Shown: positions 7,946-17,020 of the stretch, piece after piece
Numbering within the stretch: the first letter of the stretch is position 1
Layout of the letters: each line of letters opens with the position of its first letter
Source of the DNA: Virgibacillus senegalensis
GTDB taxonomy: Bacteria > Bacillota > Bacilli > Bacillales > Amphibacillaceae
Direction: 5' to 3'
DNA: 64,000 nucleotides
Assembly: GCF_000821245.2 (NCBI RefSeq)
Contig: NZ_LN611422.1
Location: forward strand, 2,539 to 66,538
Position numbers and translations under genes: made by a program
Notes under the pieces: generated by a model
The model's input: only the letters and a program-made list of their open reading frames with translations
Databases searched by the model: none
Told to the model about the DNA's origin: nothing

Positions 7946-10006
7946 ATGAAAATAAAAATCGCAGCAGGAATTATTAAACATAAAAAGGCCGTTGCCATAA
8001 CGTTTATGGTCCTTACCATCCTCTGTACCCTGGCACAGTTCACGGTGTCTGTAAACTATGATATGAAAGATTACTTGCCGGAGGATGCCCCATCAACGAA
8101 AACAATGGATGTAATGGACGAGGAATTTGAGGGAAGTGTCCCGACAAATAGAGTCATGATGCATGACTTGACGATACAGGAAGCCCTTGCCTTTAAAGAA
8201 GAATTGGCTGCCATCGACGGGGTGTTGGATGTTACCTGGTTGGATGATGCCATCGATATAAAACAACCGTTGGAAATGGCCGATCCGGATACCATTGAGA
8301 ATTACTATAAGGATGAGAAAGCATTATTCTCTTTCAGCATTCGGGAGGGTGAGGAAGTGGCCGCCACTGATGCCATTTACGACCTGATTGGCGAAGACAA
8401 TGCGATGGCCGGGGAAGATTTGAATACGGCCACGCAGCAGAAGATGGCCGGAAAAGAATCGATGTATGCGGGAGCCTTGCTGGTTCCGATCATCATCATT
8501 ATTTTAATCATGGCTACGACTTCCTGGATAGAGCCGGTGCTTTTCCTGACGGCGATCGGTGTTTCCGTACTTATAAATATGGGGACGAATATTTTTCTCG
8601 GAGAAGTGTCTTTTGTGACCCAGTCAGTCGCACCGATTTTGCAGCTGGCGGTTTCGCTGGACTATGCTATTTTTCTTCTTCACAGTTTTTCCGATTACCG
8701 GAAGAAAACAGCAGATCCACAGGAAGCCATGCAGCTTGCGATGAAGAAGTCTTTTTCTGCGATTGCTGCCAGTGCATCGACGACCTTTTTCGGATTTATC
8801 GCCCTGACGTTTATGAATTTTGAAATAGGTGCCGATTTAGGCATTAATCTGGTTAAAGGAATTGTATTAAGTTTTATCAGTGTCATGGTATTTTTGCCTG
8901 CACTAACGCTATTGTTTTATAAGTGGATTGATAAAACGCAGCATAAACCTTTCCTTCCGCGGATCAGGAATAAAGGAAATTTGGTATTGAAACTAAGAAT
9001 ACCAGTATTGATTCTTGTGTTTGTATTAATCGTCCCGGCGTTTCTCGCGCAAAGCCAGACGAGTTTCATTTATGGAGTGGGAGACCAGCCGGAGAATACG
9101 AGGGCGGGCAGTGATTTTGCTGAAATCAAGGAGCATTTCGGCGAAAGCACCCCGATGGTAGTACTCGTCCCAAGAGGGGATACGGCTAAAGAAGAACAAT
9201 TAGTCGAAGAATTGGAAGACACGGATAAAGTGTCTAGTGTCCTGGCGTATGTAAACACCGTAAGCGCAGCGGTTCCTCCGGAATATGTCGGAGAATCGGT
9301 TACGGAACAATTTTATTCGGAACGTTACAGCAGGATAATCCTGCAAACCGATACCAAAACCGAAGGGGAAGAGGCGTTCCGTTTAATTGAGCAGTTGCAG
9401 CATACCGCAGAGGATCATTATGGAAACGACGTTTACATGGCTGGAGAAAGTGTGACGCTATACGATATCAAAAATGTCGTTCAAAAGGATAATAAGTTAG
9501 TCAATCTTCTGACCATCGCTACGGTCGCTTTTGTTCTGCTGGTGACGTTCAGATCGATATCGATCCCTGTCGTCCTGTTGTTTACCATCCAGTCAGCCGT
9601 ATGGATGAATTTATCGGTTCCGTACTTTACAAATTCTTCGTTAGTGTATGTCGGCTATCTGCTGATCAGCATCATACAGCTTGCTGCGACGGTGGATTAC
9701 GCCATTCTGCTGACGGATGCCTATAAAGAGGATCGACAAGAAATGTCTGCACGCCAGGCGATCAAGAAAACATTAGATGAAAAAATCTTCGCTGTCGGCA
9801 TATCCGCTTCGATTTTGACAAGTGTCGGGTTTATTTTGTGGATGACGTCGTCCAATCCAATCGTTTCATCCATTGGGATGCTGTTAGGAAGGGGAGCACT
9901 GTTATCCTTTATAATGGTCATATTCTTCCTGCCTGCCATGCTGCTGGTCTTTGATAAATGGATTGCCAAAACAACCTGGAAAGCAAATTTTAAAAAGGAG
10001 AAATGA
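7946..10006 (+). CDS. MMPL/RND-family exporter
   Basis: A 686-residue membrane transporter of the MMPL branch of the RND superfamily, which moves hydrophobic compounds or lipids out by proton antiport. One membrane helix near 10-30 precedes an extracellular loop. Helices 2-6 (about 175-330) include the sterol-sensing-like block VSLDYAIFLLHSFSDYR, and the second half repeats this with ATVDYAILLTDAYKEDR (about 570-590). These paired D-Y motifs are the family's proton-relay signature. Start at 7946 after GAGAGGG. The next gene starts within or just past its stop, so the two are co-translated. Substrate unknown. Confidence 0.9.
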   Translation: MKIKIAAGIIKHKKAVAITFMVLTILCTLAQFTVSVNYDMKDYLPEDAPSTKTMDVMDEEFEGSVPTNRVMMHDLTIQEALAFKEELAAIDGVLDVTWLDDAIDIKQPLEMADPDTIENYYKDEKALFSFSIREGEEVAATDAIYDLIGEDNAMAGEDLNTATQQKMAGKESMYAGALLVPIIIIILIMATTSWIEPVLFLTAIGVSVLINMGTNIFLGEVSFVTQSVAPILQLAVSLDYAIFLLHSFSDYRKKTADPQEAMQLAMKKSFSAIAASASTTFFGFIALTFMNFEIGADLGINLVKGIVLSFISVMVFLPALTLLFYKWIDKTQHKPFLPRIRNKGNLVLKLRIPVLILVFVLIVPAFLAQSQTSFIYGVGDQPENTRAGSDFAEIKEHFGESTPMVVLVPRGDTAKEEQLVEELEDTDKVSSVLAYVNTVSAAVPPEYVGESVTEQFYSERYSRIILQTDTKTEGEEAFRLIEQLQHTAEDHYGNDVYMAGESVTLYDIKNVVQKDNKLVNLLTIATVAFVLLVTFRSISIPVVLLFTIQSAVWMNLSVPYFTNSSLVYVGYLLISIIQLAATVDYAILLTDAYKEDRQEMSARQAIKKTLDEKIFAVGISASILTSVGFILWMTSSNPIVSSIGMLLGRGALLSFIMVIFFLPAMLLVFDKWIAKTTWKANFKKEK

Positions 10007-10008
10007 CG

Positions 10009-11832
10009 ATGAGGAGAATCAAAAAGCTTCTACTTGTCTTTGCGATCATTATGCTCGTACTGCCGTCGCTGTTTGTTTCGGCTGAAGCGGGAAACAGCAA
10101 GCCAGAGGAAGATACCACCCAGGAAAAAGGGGAAGTCTCCTCCAAGGATGAGGTAGTCTATGGCAAGCTAAGCGCTGCAGGGGAAAGACAAGAACTTTAT
10201 GTTGTAAATACGTTGGATGTCGAAAAAGCTGGTAACATCGTGGATTACGGATCGTACACCAACTTGAAAAACTTAACGAATTTAGCTGAGTTGGAACAGA
10301 AGGATGGGAAAGTAACCGTCGATGCTCCAGAGGGGAAATTTTATTACCAGGGGAACATGGATGATCAGTCTCTGCCGTGGGATATCTCCATTACCTATCT
10401 GTTGGATGGGAAAGAAATCGCACCGGAAGAGCTGGCAGGTAAAGCTGGTCATGTTGAAATCAAGCTAGCGACCTCGGCTAATGAAAAAGTGGACCCTGTA
10501 TTTTTTGAAAACTATTTGTTGCAAATCTCGCTTTCTCTTAACATGGAAACCTATCAGAATATCAAGGCTCCAGACGGAACGCTTGCCAATGCGGGAAAAA
10601 ATAAACAAGTGACTTTTACCGTGATGCCTGAAAAAGAGGAAGAGCTCATTGTCGAAGCGGATGTCTCAAGCTTTGAGCTGGATGGCATCGATATCTCCGC
10701 TGTACCATCTTCTATGTCGATTGATACACCTGACGTGGATGAGATGACAGGGGAGATGGACACGTTAACGGATGCGATTTCCAAGGTGAATGATGGAGTT
10801 GCGGAACTGGAGAATGGGGTTGCGCAATTAAACGATGGAGCGGTGGAATTGCGAGACGGTTCCACAGCATATAAAGAGGGAATTACCTCACTTGATGCTT
10901 CTTCTGAAGAACTGGTGAACGGCTCCGGCAGCTTAAAGCAAGCATTGGAGGAAATGAGCACATCTCTGGCGAATGGATCCGAAGATATGAGGCTGGGTGA
11001 TCTGAAACAGCTGGAAGACGGGCTGTTTCAAATGGCAGATGGAATCACCCAGGCTTCAGATGGTCTGATTACGTTAAAAGAAAACTATGCCAAAGCTTAC
11101 AGCACATTAGATGAAGCAATGGCAGCCATTCCGGATTATGAGCTTTCAGAAGATGCACTCAAGCAGCTGTACAGCAGCGGTGCAGATCCTGAAACATTGG
11201 ATAAATTAAAAGAAACATACACAGCTGCACGTACGGCCAAGGGTACCTATTCCGCCGTCAAAGAAGGATTTGACGCAGTAGGTGGAACACTGGAACAAGT
11301 CAGCGGTGCTCTTGCAGGGATGGCTGGTAACTTGGAGGAGATGGCCAATCAGCTTTCTTCTTCCCGGAAAGACATGGACAGCGCGGATTCCTTTGCCCAG
11401 TTACAAGACGGGATCAGTCAACTGGCTTCGCAATATGCTTCTTTCCATTCCGGATTAGTGGAGTATACGGACGGCGTCCATCAATTGTCCAGCTCCTATG
11501 GAGAAATGGATGAGGGAATTTCCGGCCTGGCCGACGGGATAGGAGAAACGGCAAACGGAGTGAGCGAGCTCCATGACGGAACGGCTGAGCTGCAGGAGTC
11601 AACGAGTGACTTACCTGATCAGATGAAAGACGAAGTCAATGAAATGATGGATGAGTACGATAAATCAGATTTCGAACCGGTATCGTTTGTTTCCGAAAAA
11701 AATGAAGCCGTCAGTTCCGTACAATTTGTTTTAAAAACGGAAAGCATTAAACAAGAAGAACCGGAAGAGACCGAAGAACCCGTGGAAGAAGAGAAAGGTT
11801 TCTGGGATCGGTTGAAGGATTTGTTTAAGTAA
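10009..11832 (+). CDS. Secreted YhgE/Pip-like helical protein
   Basis: About 607 residues with an N-terminal signal peptide (KKLLLVFAIIMLVLPSLFVSAEA). A mixed domain to about residue 235 is followed by long helical repeats of the type VNDGVAELENGVAQLNDGAVELRDG, the glycine-spaced heptad-like pattern of the YhgE/Pip family, with a second set near 470-540. The tail is acidic (EEPEETEEPVEEE) and ends FWDRLKDLFK; no clear C-terminal membrane anchor is visible. ATG 10009 is eight bases after AAGGAG; an alternative ATG at 10003 is too close to that site. Such proteins often pair with MMPL exporters, so it probably forms the extracytoplasmic part of this exporter. Confidence 0.8.
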   Translation: MRRIKKLLLVFAIIMLVLPSLFVSAEAGNSKPEEDTTQEKGEVSSKDEVVYGKLSAAGERQELYVVNTLDVEKAGNIVDYGSYTNLKNLTNLAELEQKDGKVTVDAPEGKFYYQGNMDDQSLPWDISITYLLDGKEIAPEELAGKAGHVEIKLATSANEKVDPVFFENYLLQISLSLNMETYQNIKAPDGTLANAGKNKQVTFTVMPEKEEELIVEADVSSFELDGIDISAVPSSMSIDTPDVDEMTGEMDTLTDAISKVNDGVAELENGVAQLNDGAVELRDGSTAYKEGITSLDASSEELVNGSGSLKQALEEMSTSLANGSEDMRLGDLKQLEDGLFQMADGITQASDGLITLKENYAKAYSTLDEAMAAIPDYELSEDALKQLYSSGADPETLDKLKETYTAARTAKGTYSAVKEGFDAVGGTLEQVSGALAGMAGNLEEMANQLSSSRKDMDSADSFAQLQDGISQLASQYASFHSGLVEYTDGVHQLSSSYGEMDEGISGLADGIGETANGVSELHDGTAELQESTSDLPDQMKDEVNEMMDEYDKSDFEPVSFVSEKNEAVSSVQFVLKTESIKQEEPEETEEPVEEEKGFWDRLKDLFK

Positions 11833-11899
11833 AGGTGGCAGCATTTTCTTAGATGTCCTTTAAAGGGTTTTGAAAAGAAGATACGATCATCCCATACAG

Positions 11900-11933
11900 A
11901 AAAGACTCCGACATAAACGTCGGAGTCTTTTTT
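11900..11933 (+). terminator. Terminator, bidirectional
   Basis: AAAAGACTCCGAC and GTCGGAGTCTTTT form a 13-pair stem, followed by T6. It lies between the exporter operon and the converging osmC gene. Confidence 0.92.
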
Positions 11934-11974
11934 ACGTTGGGATCGCTTTTAGTTGTGGAAACTTCTATGCTGGA

Positions 11975-12442
11975 CTATTCTTCTTCCGCAATAGACCAGC
12001 TATGTTCAAATTCCACACTGCCTTTAAGCGTTTGGGAAACAGGACAATTACGGTCAAATACGCGAAGTGCACGTTCTGCTTTTTCGCGTGTCCCTTTTGG
12101 AATCGTTACCTCATAATGACAGGCAATCCTGGTGATTTTTAACACGCCTTCTGGTGCTTCAATGGTACCTTTAAAAGATCCTTTTAGCTTATCTGGATAC
12201 GTCGGGATATTACGCGCTGCCAGCGCGCCTGATAATGTACCGGTTAGTCAGCCGCCAGCGGCTGCAACAATATGATCAAGTGTAGAAGGTCTTTCGACTT
12301 CTGGTACTCTTTTATAAAAGTCTTTTACACCACCATGCATCCCATAATAAACAGGGTCTTCAAAATCAGCAATGTAAGCTCTGCGGTCTCCGCCTTCATC
12401 TAGTTCGACGGTAATGTTTGAAATCTCTATCGATTCTCCCAA
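11975..12442 (-). CDS. OsmC-family protein, candidate selenoprotein (in-frame TGA)
   Basis: The frame runs from TTG 12442 (AAAGGAG site at 12452-12459) to TAG at 11975-11977 and is interrupted once, by TGA at 12248-12250 (codon 65). Read through, it gives a 155-residue OsmC/Ohr-fold protein. The TGA sits in AAAGG-x-LTGTLSGAL, exactly where OsmC proteins carry the peroxidatic cysteine, and the second conserved cysteine is intact in FDRNCPVSQTL (about residue 131). OsmC proteins reduce organic peroxides with this cysteine pair. Frame, codon use and family match continue unbroken after the TGA, and a hairpin of bacterial SECIS form follows it. The best reading is selenocysteine insertion. A nonsense mutation or base error of a TGT/TGC codon is the alternative. 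No selA/B/C/D gene is in this window. Confidence 0.82.
12213..12227 (-). promoter_or_regulatory. Candidate bacterial SECIS hairpin
   Basis: On the minus strand CGCGCT and AGCGCG form a perfect six-pair stem around a GGC loop. The loop starts 26 bases after the TGA, and its first base is G. Known bacterial SECIS elements have a short apical loop beginning with G about 16-37 bases after UGA, so it fits. ATTA/TAAT outside can extend the stem across a bulge. Confidence 0.65.
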
Positions 12443-12533
12443 AAGATAACGCTCCTTTCTTTATTTTGAACCTCATTCTATTAGCTTCCACTGGAAAACG
12501 CAATGATGCGGTACGCTTCCCAAACTTTCGTAA

Positions 12534-13604
12534 TCAATCATCCAATCCCATCAACTGTTTGTACCCTTGCAAATACGGAATTTCCGATGAGCTTCCCATC
12601 TCCAACGAATTCATGGCACGGTGCCAGTTTGGGTAGATAGGGACCGGGCGTGCGACTGATTCGATGCGGTCATGCTCCTCCTGGGTTAGCTGTATGTCGA
12701 AGGAGGCGATATTTTCCCTCAACTGCTGCTCGTTACGGGCTGCGATCACGATTGGACCGACGTTCGGACGGTCTTTGACCCAGGTATAAGCAATTTGCGG
12801 TACGGTAGCGTCATGATTCGCCGCTACTTCTTCGAGTGCATCAATCACTTGGTAGAGACGTTCTTGATCCTGTACCCACGGTTCTGACCAGCCGCCGCCC
12901 TGACGGGTGTTTTCAGGAGCCGATTTATTCCGTCCGATTTTCCCGTTTAAAAGTCCTTCGCCGAGCGGGCTCCAAATCATCGATCCGATACCGAGTTCCT
13001 TGCCTGCCGGAAGTAGTTCATACTCCGCTTCGCGCGCCTCAGGCGTGTAATAGATCTGTTGGGTGATCGGTGGAATAAACCCGGACAGCTCAGCGACAGA
13101 GTATGTTCTCGCAAGCGCCCAGCCACTGTAGTTGGATACACCCCAATAGCGGATTTTTCCTGACTTCACCAGGTTGGTCATGGTTTCTACTGTTTCTTCG
13201 ACAGGGGTCTGCCCGTCCCACAGGTGTACAAAATACAAGTCAAGATAATCTGTTCCGAGCCGCTCCAACGAATGGTCAATCGAGGCTTCGATGTTGCTGC
13301 GGGAAGCACCTCGGGCGTTTGGGTCATCTCCAAATTGGAAGCCGGTTTTCGATGTAAGCAACACCTCGTCCCTGCGTCCCTGAATGGCAGCCCCAAGCAC
13401 ACGTTCCGCATCTCCTTTGGAATAAAGGTTCGCTGTATCAAACATATTAATCCCTGCTTCTAAAGCGATATCCACCATTTTCCGAGCATCGTCTTCGTTT
13501 ATATTTCCGGCAGCTTCAAACCCATTGGTACCGCTGAATGGAATCGTTCCGAGTATATACTTTGGAACACGAAGACCGGAATTTCCTAAGTAAATGTATT
13601 CCAT
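12534..13604 (-). CDS. Aldo/keto reductase
   Basis: A 356-residue NADPH-dependent oxidoreductase of the aldo/keto reductase (voltage-gated potassium channel beta-like) group. It shows the catalytic tetrad: Asp in MFDTANLYS (about 56), Tyr in the same block (about 61), Lys in LLTSKTGF (about 86) and His in LYFVHLWDG (about 127). The cofactor-binding C-terminal part is recognisable in GPIVIAARNEQQLREN (about 295-310). ATG 13604 follows AGGAGGG. It lies 91 bases upstream of osmC on the same strand and could share its transcript; the physiological substrate cannot be told. Confidence 0.93.
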   Translation of the reverse strand: MEYIYLGNSGLRVPKYILGTIPFSGTNGFEAAGNINEDDARKMVDIALEAGINMFDTANLYSKGDAERVLGAAIQGRRDEVLLTSKTGFQFGDDPNARGASRSNIEASIDHSLERLGTDYLDLYFVHLWDGQTPVEETVETMTNLVKSGKIRYWGVSNYSGWALARTYSVAELSGFIPPITQQIYYTPEAREAEYELLPAGKELGIGSMIWSPLGEGLLNGKIGRNKSAPENTRQGGGWSEPWVQDQERLYQVIDALEEVAANHDATVPQIAYTWVKDRPNVGPIVIAARNEQQLRENIASFDIQLTQEEHDRIESVARPVPIYPNWHRAMNSLEMGSSSEIPYLQGYKQLMGLDD

Positions 13605-13831
13605 GATATCCCTCCTAGAAAATCACATTATCTTTATCAAATACCCGGAACATCGTAGGAGCAAAACGGTTCTTTTTTATATTGAGAAAAGATTTAGAGC
13701 TATTTGTATCTTTCAATCCGCTCTCTCTTAAGGGATGTCTCCTCCCACAACGAGTGACAATTCTCACATCATTACAAAAATCCTGTTGCTAAAATAAAAC
13801 CATACCTGGCAGGAAAGGATGTTTTGCCGTT

Positions 13832-14002
13832 ATGAATAAACGATACCTCAAAGTGTTAGGGCTATATGCATTATCATCTTTGGTCCCGGCTATTCTGTTT
13901 GGAAAAGAGGAGAGCGCTACAAAGTGGGTTACCAAGACCGCTGCCGGTTATAGCATATTTGCCTATGGTTTGAAGGCGATGACCAAAAGAAAAAAGGCTT
14001 GA
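13832..14002 (+). CDS. Small conserved-looking membrane-associated protein
   Basis: A 56-residue frame starting MNKRYLKVLGLYALSSLVPA and ending KAMTKRKKA, with a hydrophobic first half and basic ends. An AGGAAAGGA site lies 12-20 bases upstream. It overlaps no other gene and precedes the coat protein gene on the same strand. Family not recognised; role unknown. Confidence 0.55.
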   Translation: MNKRYLKVLGLYALSSLVPAILFGKEESATKWVTKTAAGYSIFAYGLKAMTKRKKA

Positions 14003-14130
14003 AAAGGGAGAAGGGATTCCATTTCCTTTGTTTGATTATCTGGTTGCGAACAAGAAAAACAGTCTGGTACATAAAAGACTACTGTATGGATAGGATAAAG
14101 ATGAAATCCATCATGCAGGAGGTCATTAGT

Positions 14131-14754
14131 ATGGCTAAAAATCAAAATCAAATGCAGGGCGGTACCCAAATGCCGCAAAATATGGCAAACCAAGCGATGA
14201 ACCATGGGGCACACGAAATGTTGGACTCCCATGAATTGATTGGCTGTTTAACTGGGGTTTTGGAGCAGTACCAATTGTACAATCAACATATCCAAGACCA
14301 GGAGCTGAAAGGGATCCTTCAGCGTCAATCCGCTTTCCTGACACAGCTGTATAACACTGTAATAGACAGCTTTCAAACCGGACAGGATCCGAACGTACCG
14401 ACACAGCAGTATAAAATGGAGCAAAGCAACGAGATTACTTATGGATTGCAGGCCGGACAGCCAAAAAAACCAAAACAGTCTGTGGGTGAGCTTACGGACG
14501 ACTGTTATTCTTCGTTTATGCTAAGCCAGACAAAATCAGCTGCCTCTACGTTTACAATGGCTGCCGCTGAAATGAACAATCCCGTCTTGCGCCGTGTGGT
14601 AGCAGACAGTGTACCGAACCTGATCGAAATGGGTTACGAACTGTTCCTTTATCAAAACAAGCATGGGTACTACCAGGTTCCCCAGCTAAAAGAACAGGAT
14701 ATGGCCACTATGCTCCACGCTTATACGAAAGCTCCGCAACAAGGGATGCATTAA
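14131..14754 (+). CDS. Spore coat protein, CotF family
   Basis: A 207-residue protein from ATG 14131, eight bases after CAGGAGGT; the open frame runs further upstream but without a site. The N-terminus is Q/N/M-rich (MAKNQNQMQGGTQMPQNMAN). The helical core carries the CotF-type features: LTDDCYSSFMLSQTKSAAS (about 125-143), then AAAEMNNPVLRRVVAD and YELFLYQNKHGYYQVPQL (about 170-190). CotF proteins are structural parts of the Bacillus spore coat. Expression would be expected in the mother cell under SigE/SigK, although no promoter is clear. This is one reason to call the host a spore former. Confidence 0.9.
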   Translation: MAKNQNQMQGGTQMPQNMANQAMNHGAHEMLDSHELIGCLTGVLEQYQLYNQHIQDQELKGILQRQSAFLTQLYNTVIDSFQTGQDPNVPTQQYKMEQSNEITYGLQAGQPKKPKQSVGELTDDCYSSFMLSQTKSAASTFTMAAAEMNNPVLRRVVADSVPNLIEMGYELFLYQNKHGYYQVPQLKEQDMATMLHAYTKAPQQGMH

Positions 14755-14760
14755 CCAGTC

Positions 14761-14799
14761 AATGCAGGGATAGCGTACTTCTCGCATCCCTGCATTTTT
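14761..14799 (+). terminator. Terminator after the coat gene
   Basis: AATGCAGGGAT and ATCCCTGCATT form an 11-pair stem, and the loop contains GCG/CGC; T5 follows. Confidence 0.9.
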
Positions 14800-14880
14800 C
14801 TACTTATTGCTATTAAAAAGGAGACCCGTTACGGTAAAATAAACCTATACATAGTAAAACAGATGGCGGGTGTTTATATA

Positions 14881-15588
14881 GTGGTAACCAAACAGGAAAT
14901 ACGAGAGGAAAAATGGGACTATTTAACGGAACACAAACTGGGTAGATTCCCCTTTCCTTTGCAAAATCGCATCCCGAATTTCAAAGGAGCGGAACAGGCT
15001 GCTCAGTTCGTCACGACGATTCCTACTTACAAGGAAGCGAAGGTCATTAAAGTAAACCCGGATGCTCCTCAATTACCGATTCGGGCGCAAGTGTTACGTG
15101 ATGGAAAGGTATTGCTAGTTCCCACGCCCAGACTGAAGGCAGGCTTTATCATGGTGAAACCGGAGTGGATTCCAGACGGGGAAGAAAGAAAGGCGGCAAG
15201 CCTGTCCCATATAAAATCCTATGGCAAAGAAATTCCGCTTGCGGCGATTCCAAAAATTGATTTGTTTCTCGTCGGTTCTGTCGCATTGCACCGAGATGGA
15301 AGAAGAGTGGGAAAGGGAGCCGGGTTTGCGGACAGGGAGTATGCCATTATCCGGGAGCTCGGAAATCCGGATGTCCCGATTGTTGGCACGATTCATAGTG
15401 CGCAATTAACGGATAAAGATATACCTAGAGATCCATTCGATTTAACAGTTGACTGGATTGCGACGGAAACAGAACTGATCAAAATCAGTTCCCGTTATAA
15501 AAAGCCGAGCGGAATTCAATGGGAGCTTGTGACTGAGGAAGAATTGGAAGAAATGCCAGTGCTCCGGGAGTTGCGAGAACGAACATAA
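14881..15588 (+). CDS. 5-formyltetrahydrofolate cyclo-ligase family protein
   Basis: About 235 residues resembling 5-formyl-THF cyclo-ligase (MTHFS), which uses ATP to turn 5-formyl-THF into 5,10-methenyl-THF. The N-terminus reads TKQEIREEKWDYLTEHKL, and the C-terminal substrate/ATP motif appears as RRVGKGAGFADREYAIIREL (about 142-161) in place of the usual GxGGGYYDR, so it belongs to the divergent MTHFSD-like branch. The exact reaction is therefore uncertain. GTG 14881, preceded by GGCGGGTG, matches the family start; an ATG at 14863 lacks a site. Stands alone. Confidence 0.8.
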   Translation: MVTKQEIREEKWDYLTEHKLGRFPFPLQNRIPNFKGAEQAAQFVTTIPTYKEAKVIKVNPDAPQLPIRAQVLRDGKVLLVPTPRLKAGFIMVKPEWIPDGEERKAASLSHIKSYGKEIPLAAIPKIDLFLVGSVALHRDGRRVGKGAGFADREYAIIRELGNPDVPIVGTIHSAQLTDKDIPRDPFDLTVDWIATETELIKISSRYKKPSGIQWELVTEEELEEMPVLRELRERT

Positions 15589-15619
15589 ATTTTCATCATT
15601 CTATATGCTCAATAACAAA

Positions 15620-15659
15620 CACTCTTGGATGTTGAGAAATCAATGTTCGAGAGTTTTTT
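15620..15659 (+). terminator. Terminator
   Basis: ACTCTTGGATGTTGA and TCAATGTTCGAGAGT pair imperfectly around GAAA, with T6 behind. Confidence 0.7.
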
Positions 15660-15844
15660 ATTGGTTCCATAACCTTTCCTTTACTAGAAGAGTAGGATTT
15701 TAGAATTTCTGATATCTAAGAAAAACCAAAAAAACGTTTGCTTATTCTCCGCCAATGCGGTATGATAAATGCTAATCATGGATGATGTAAAGAATTTTTG
15801 AAATTAATGATATAAGGAAATTATAACATAAAAGGAGGAGAATC

Positions 15845-16408
15845 ATGAAACGTTTTATTTTGTTTACCAAGACAGGAGTCGAAAAATGGCCATTGCAGCT
15901 TTTTCCTTCAGAAGAGGAAGAAATAAAACAGCCGCTGGAAGATTTAAACGGTGTCAAAGATGCAATTATCAAAAACGGCGGCTTGTATTACGTCAATACA
16001 AACAAACAGAACCCTTCCAGGCAATTCATCTACCGCTCGCAGATAAGTGCGATTTATGGACCTTACAACATACCAGGCAAAGAAAACTTAACGTTGGATC
16101 AAGTCATGTCACTGAACGAAGCTGCTTCCAGGTGGAAAAGTATCAGGAGTGTGGATACGATACGAAAGGCTATCCTGGCGAACCGTTTTTATGACTGGGA
16201 AGTCCGCAAATCTGAATCTGTTTGGCTAGTAACCTATGCAGGGCTTGTCAGGTTGTTTGGCCCCGAAGACCATATGGAAACAGACGAAGCATGCATATTG
16301 AAGGTCCAAGAACCAAAGAATCCGAAATTTGAAGAAATCAAAAAAGGAAAAGTGGAATGGATTGATCTATTAGAGGACAAAGAATCATCCATGGAAAAGA
16401 ATGATTAG
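15845..16408 (+). CDS. HTH-domain protein of unknown role
   Basis: A 187-residue protein with an AAGGAGG site at 15831. The first 70 residues form an unrecognised domain (KRFILFTKTGVEKWPLQLF). Residues about 84-145 read LTLDQVMSLNEAASRWKSI...IRKAI..NRF..WEVRKSESVWLVTYAGLVRLFG, the layout of a phage-type helix-turn-helix domain found in small Firmicutes proteins. The pattern is convincing; DNA binding is inferred. It begins a run of small same-strand genes that lead to the PIN protein. Confidence 0.65.
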   Translation: MKRFILFTKTGVEKWPLQLFPSEEEEIKQPLEDLNGVKDAIIKNGGLYYVNTNKQNPSRQFIYRSQISAIYGPYNIPGKENLTLDQVMSLNEAASRWKSIRSVDTIRKAILANRFYDWEVRKSESVWLVTYAGLVRLFGPEDHMETDEACILKVQEPKNPKFEEIKKGKVEWIDLLEDKESSMEKND

Positions 16409-16462
16409 GGAATTTTCATTAACAAGAGAGTGTGAAGACTTTAGATGGAAGGCGGGGAATGA

Positions 16463-16636
16463 ATGGCTGTTTTACAATGGATTGCTTGTATGATTGTGGG
16501 GATGCAGTGTTTAGGGCTAATTTTTTCCCTATGGGATACGTTTACTTCCCTCTTAAAACGTCACAACAATTTGAAGAAATACACAAAGGAAGATTACAGG
16601 CGTTGGGAGATCATTAAAAACAAAGGAATGATTTAG
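16463..16636 (+). CDS. Small membrane protein
   Basis: A 57-residue frame with one hydrophobic helix (VLQWIACMIVGMQCLGLIF) and a basic tail (KRHNNLKKYTKEDYRRWE). A GGCGGGGA stretch just upstream could serve as a weak ribosome site. It fits neatly between its neighbours; family not recognised. Confidence 0.5.
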   Translation: MAVLQWIACMIVGMQCLGLIFSLWDTFTSLLKRHNNLKKYTKEDYRRWEIIKNKGMI

Positions 16637-16711
16637 AATTGCTGTGATCGTTCTTGCTATTTGGAGCCAAAAGATTGTTTAACAAAAAACGGATGGAAAG
16701 GGGAAAAAGAA

Positions 16712-16957
16712 ATGGGTCACGAGAAAAAGGATGAGAAACTTCACATTTGTCCCATGTGTTTCGGGGGAGGGATAGTGTTATTCCGTGAATATGACGATCC
16801 AGAAACGAATTTTGCAGTGTGTGAGAATGGTTGGTGCACCTATTGCGAAGGCATCGGACGCATTCCTTCGGAGAAACTGCCGCCTGAAAGCGATGAAGTC
16901 TTTACGGGCGAGGTCGAGTTACCGGAAGAAATTATGAAATTTATTGAAGAATTGTAA
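16712..16957 (+). CDS. Small zinc-ribbon-like protein
   Basis: An 81-residue acidic protein with two cysteine pairs, CPMCFGGG near residue 15 and CTYCEGIG near 43, plus C37 in VCENGWC. These probably hold zinc, resembling the CxxCxGxG units of DnaJ-like zinc domains. ATG 16712 follows GAAAGGGG; a longer frame from TTG 16661 has no ribosome site. Function unknown. Confidence 0.65.
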   Translation: MGHEKKDEKLHICPMCFGGGIVLFREYDDPETNFAVCENGWCTYCEGIGRIPSEKLPPESDEVFTGEVELPEEIMKFIEEL

Positions 16958-17020
16958 GACTACTGATTCTCGTTTCAAATAAGGAAATAGTGTTTCTATT
17001 AAGAAGAGAGGAATGATGGA

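Noticed and set aside
10554-10961. A 135-codon minus-strand frame within the YhgE-like gene
   Set aside because: A shadow of the repetitive GA-rich coding sequence opposite; no start signal.
12248-12442. A 64-residue protein ending at the TGA in osmC
   Set aside because: Family similarity continues in the same frame past the TGA for another 90 codons, so a short product is not the natural reading.
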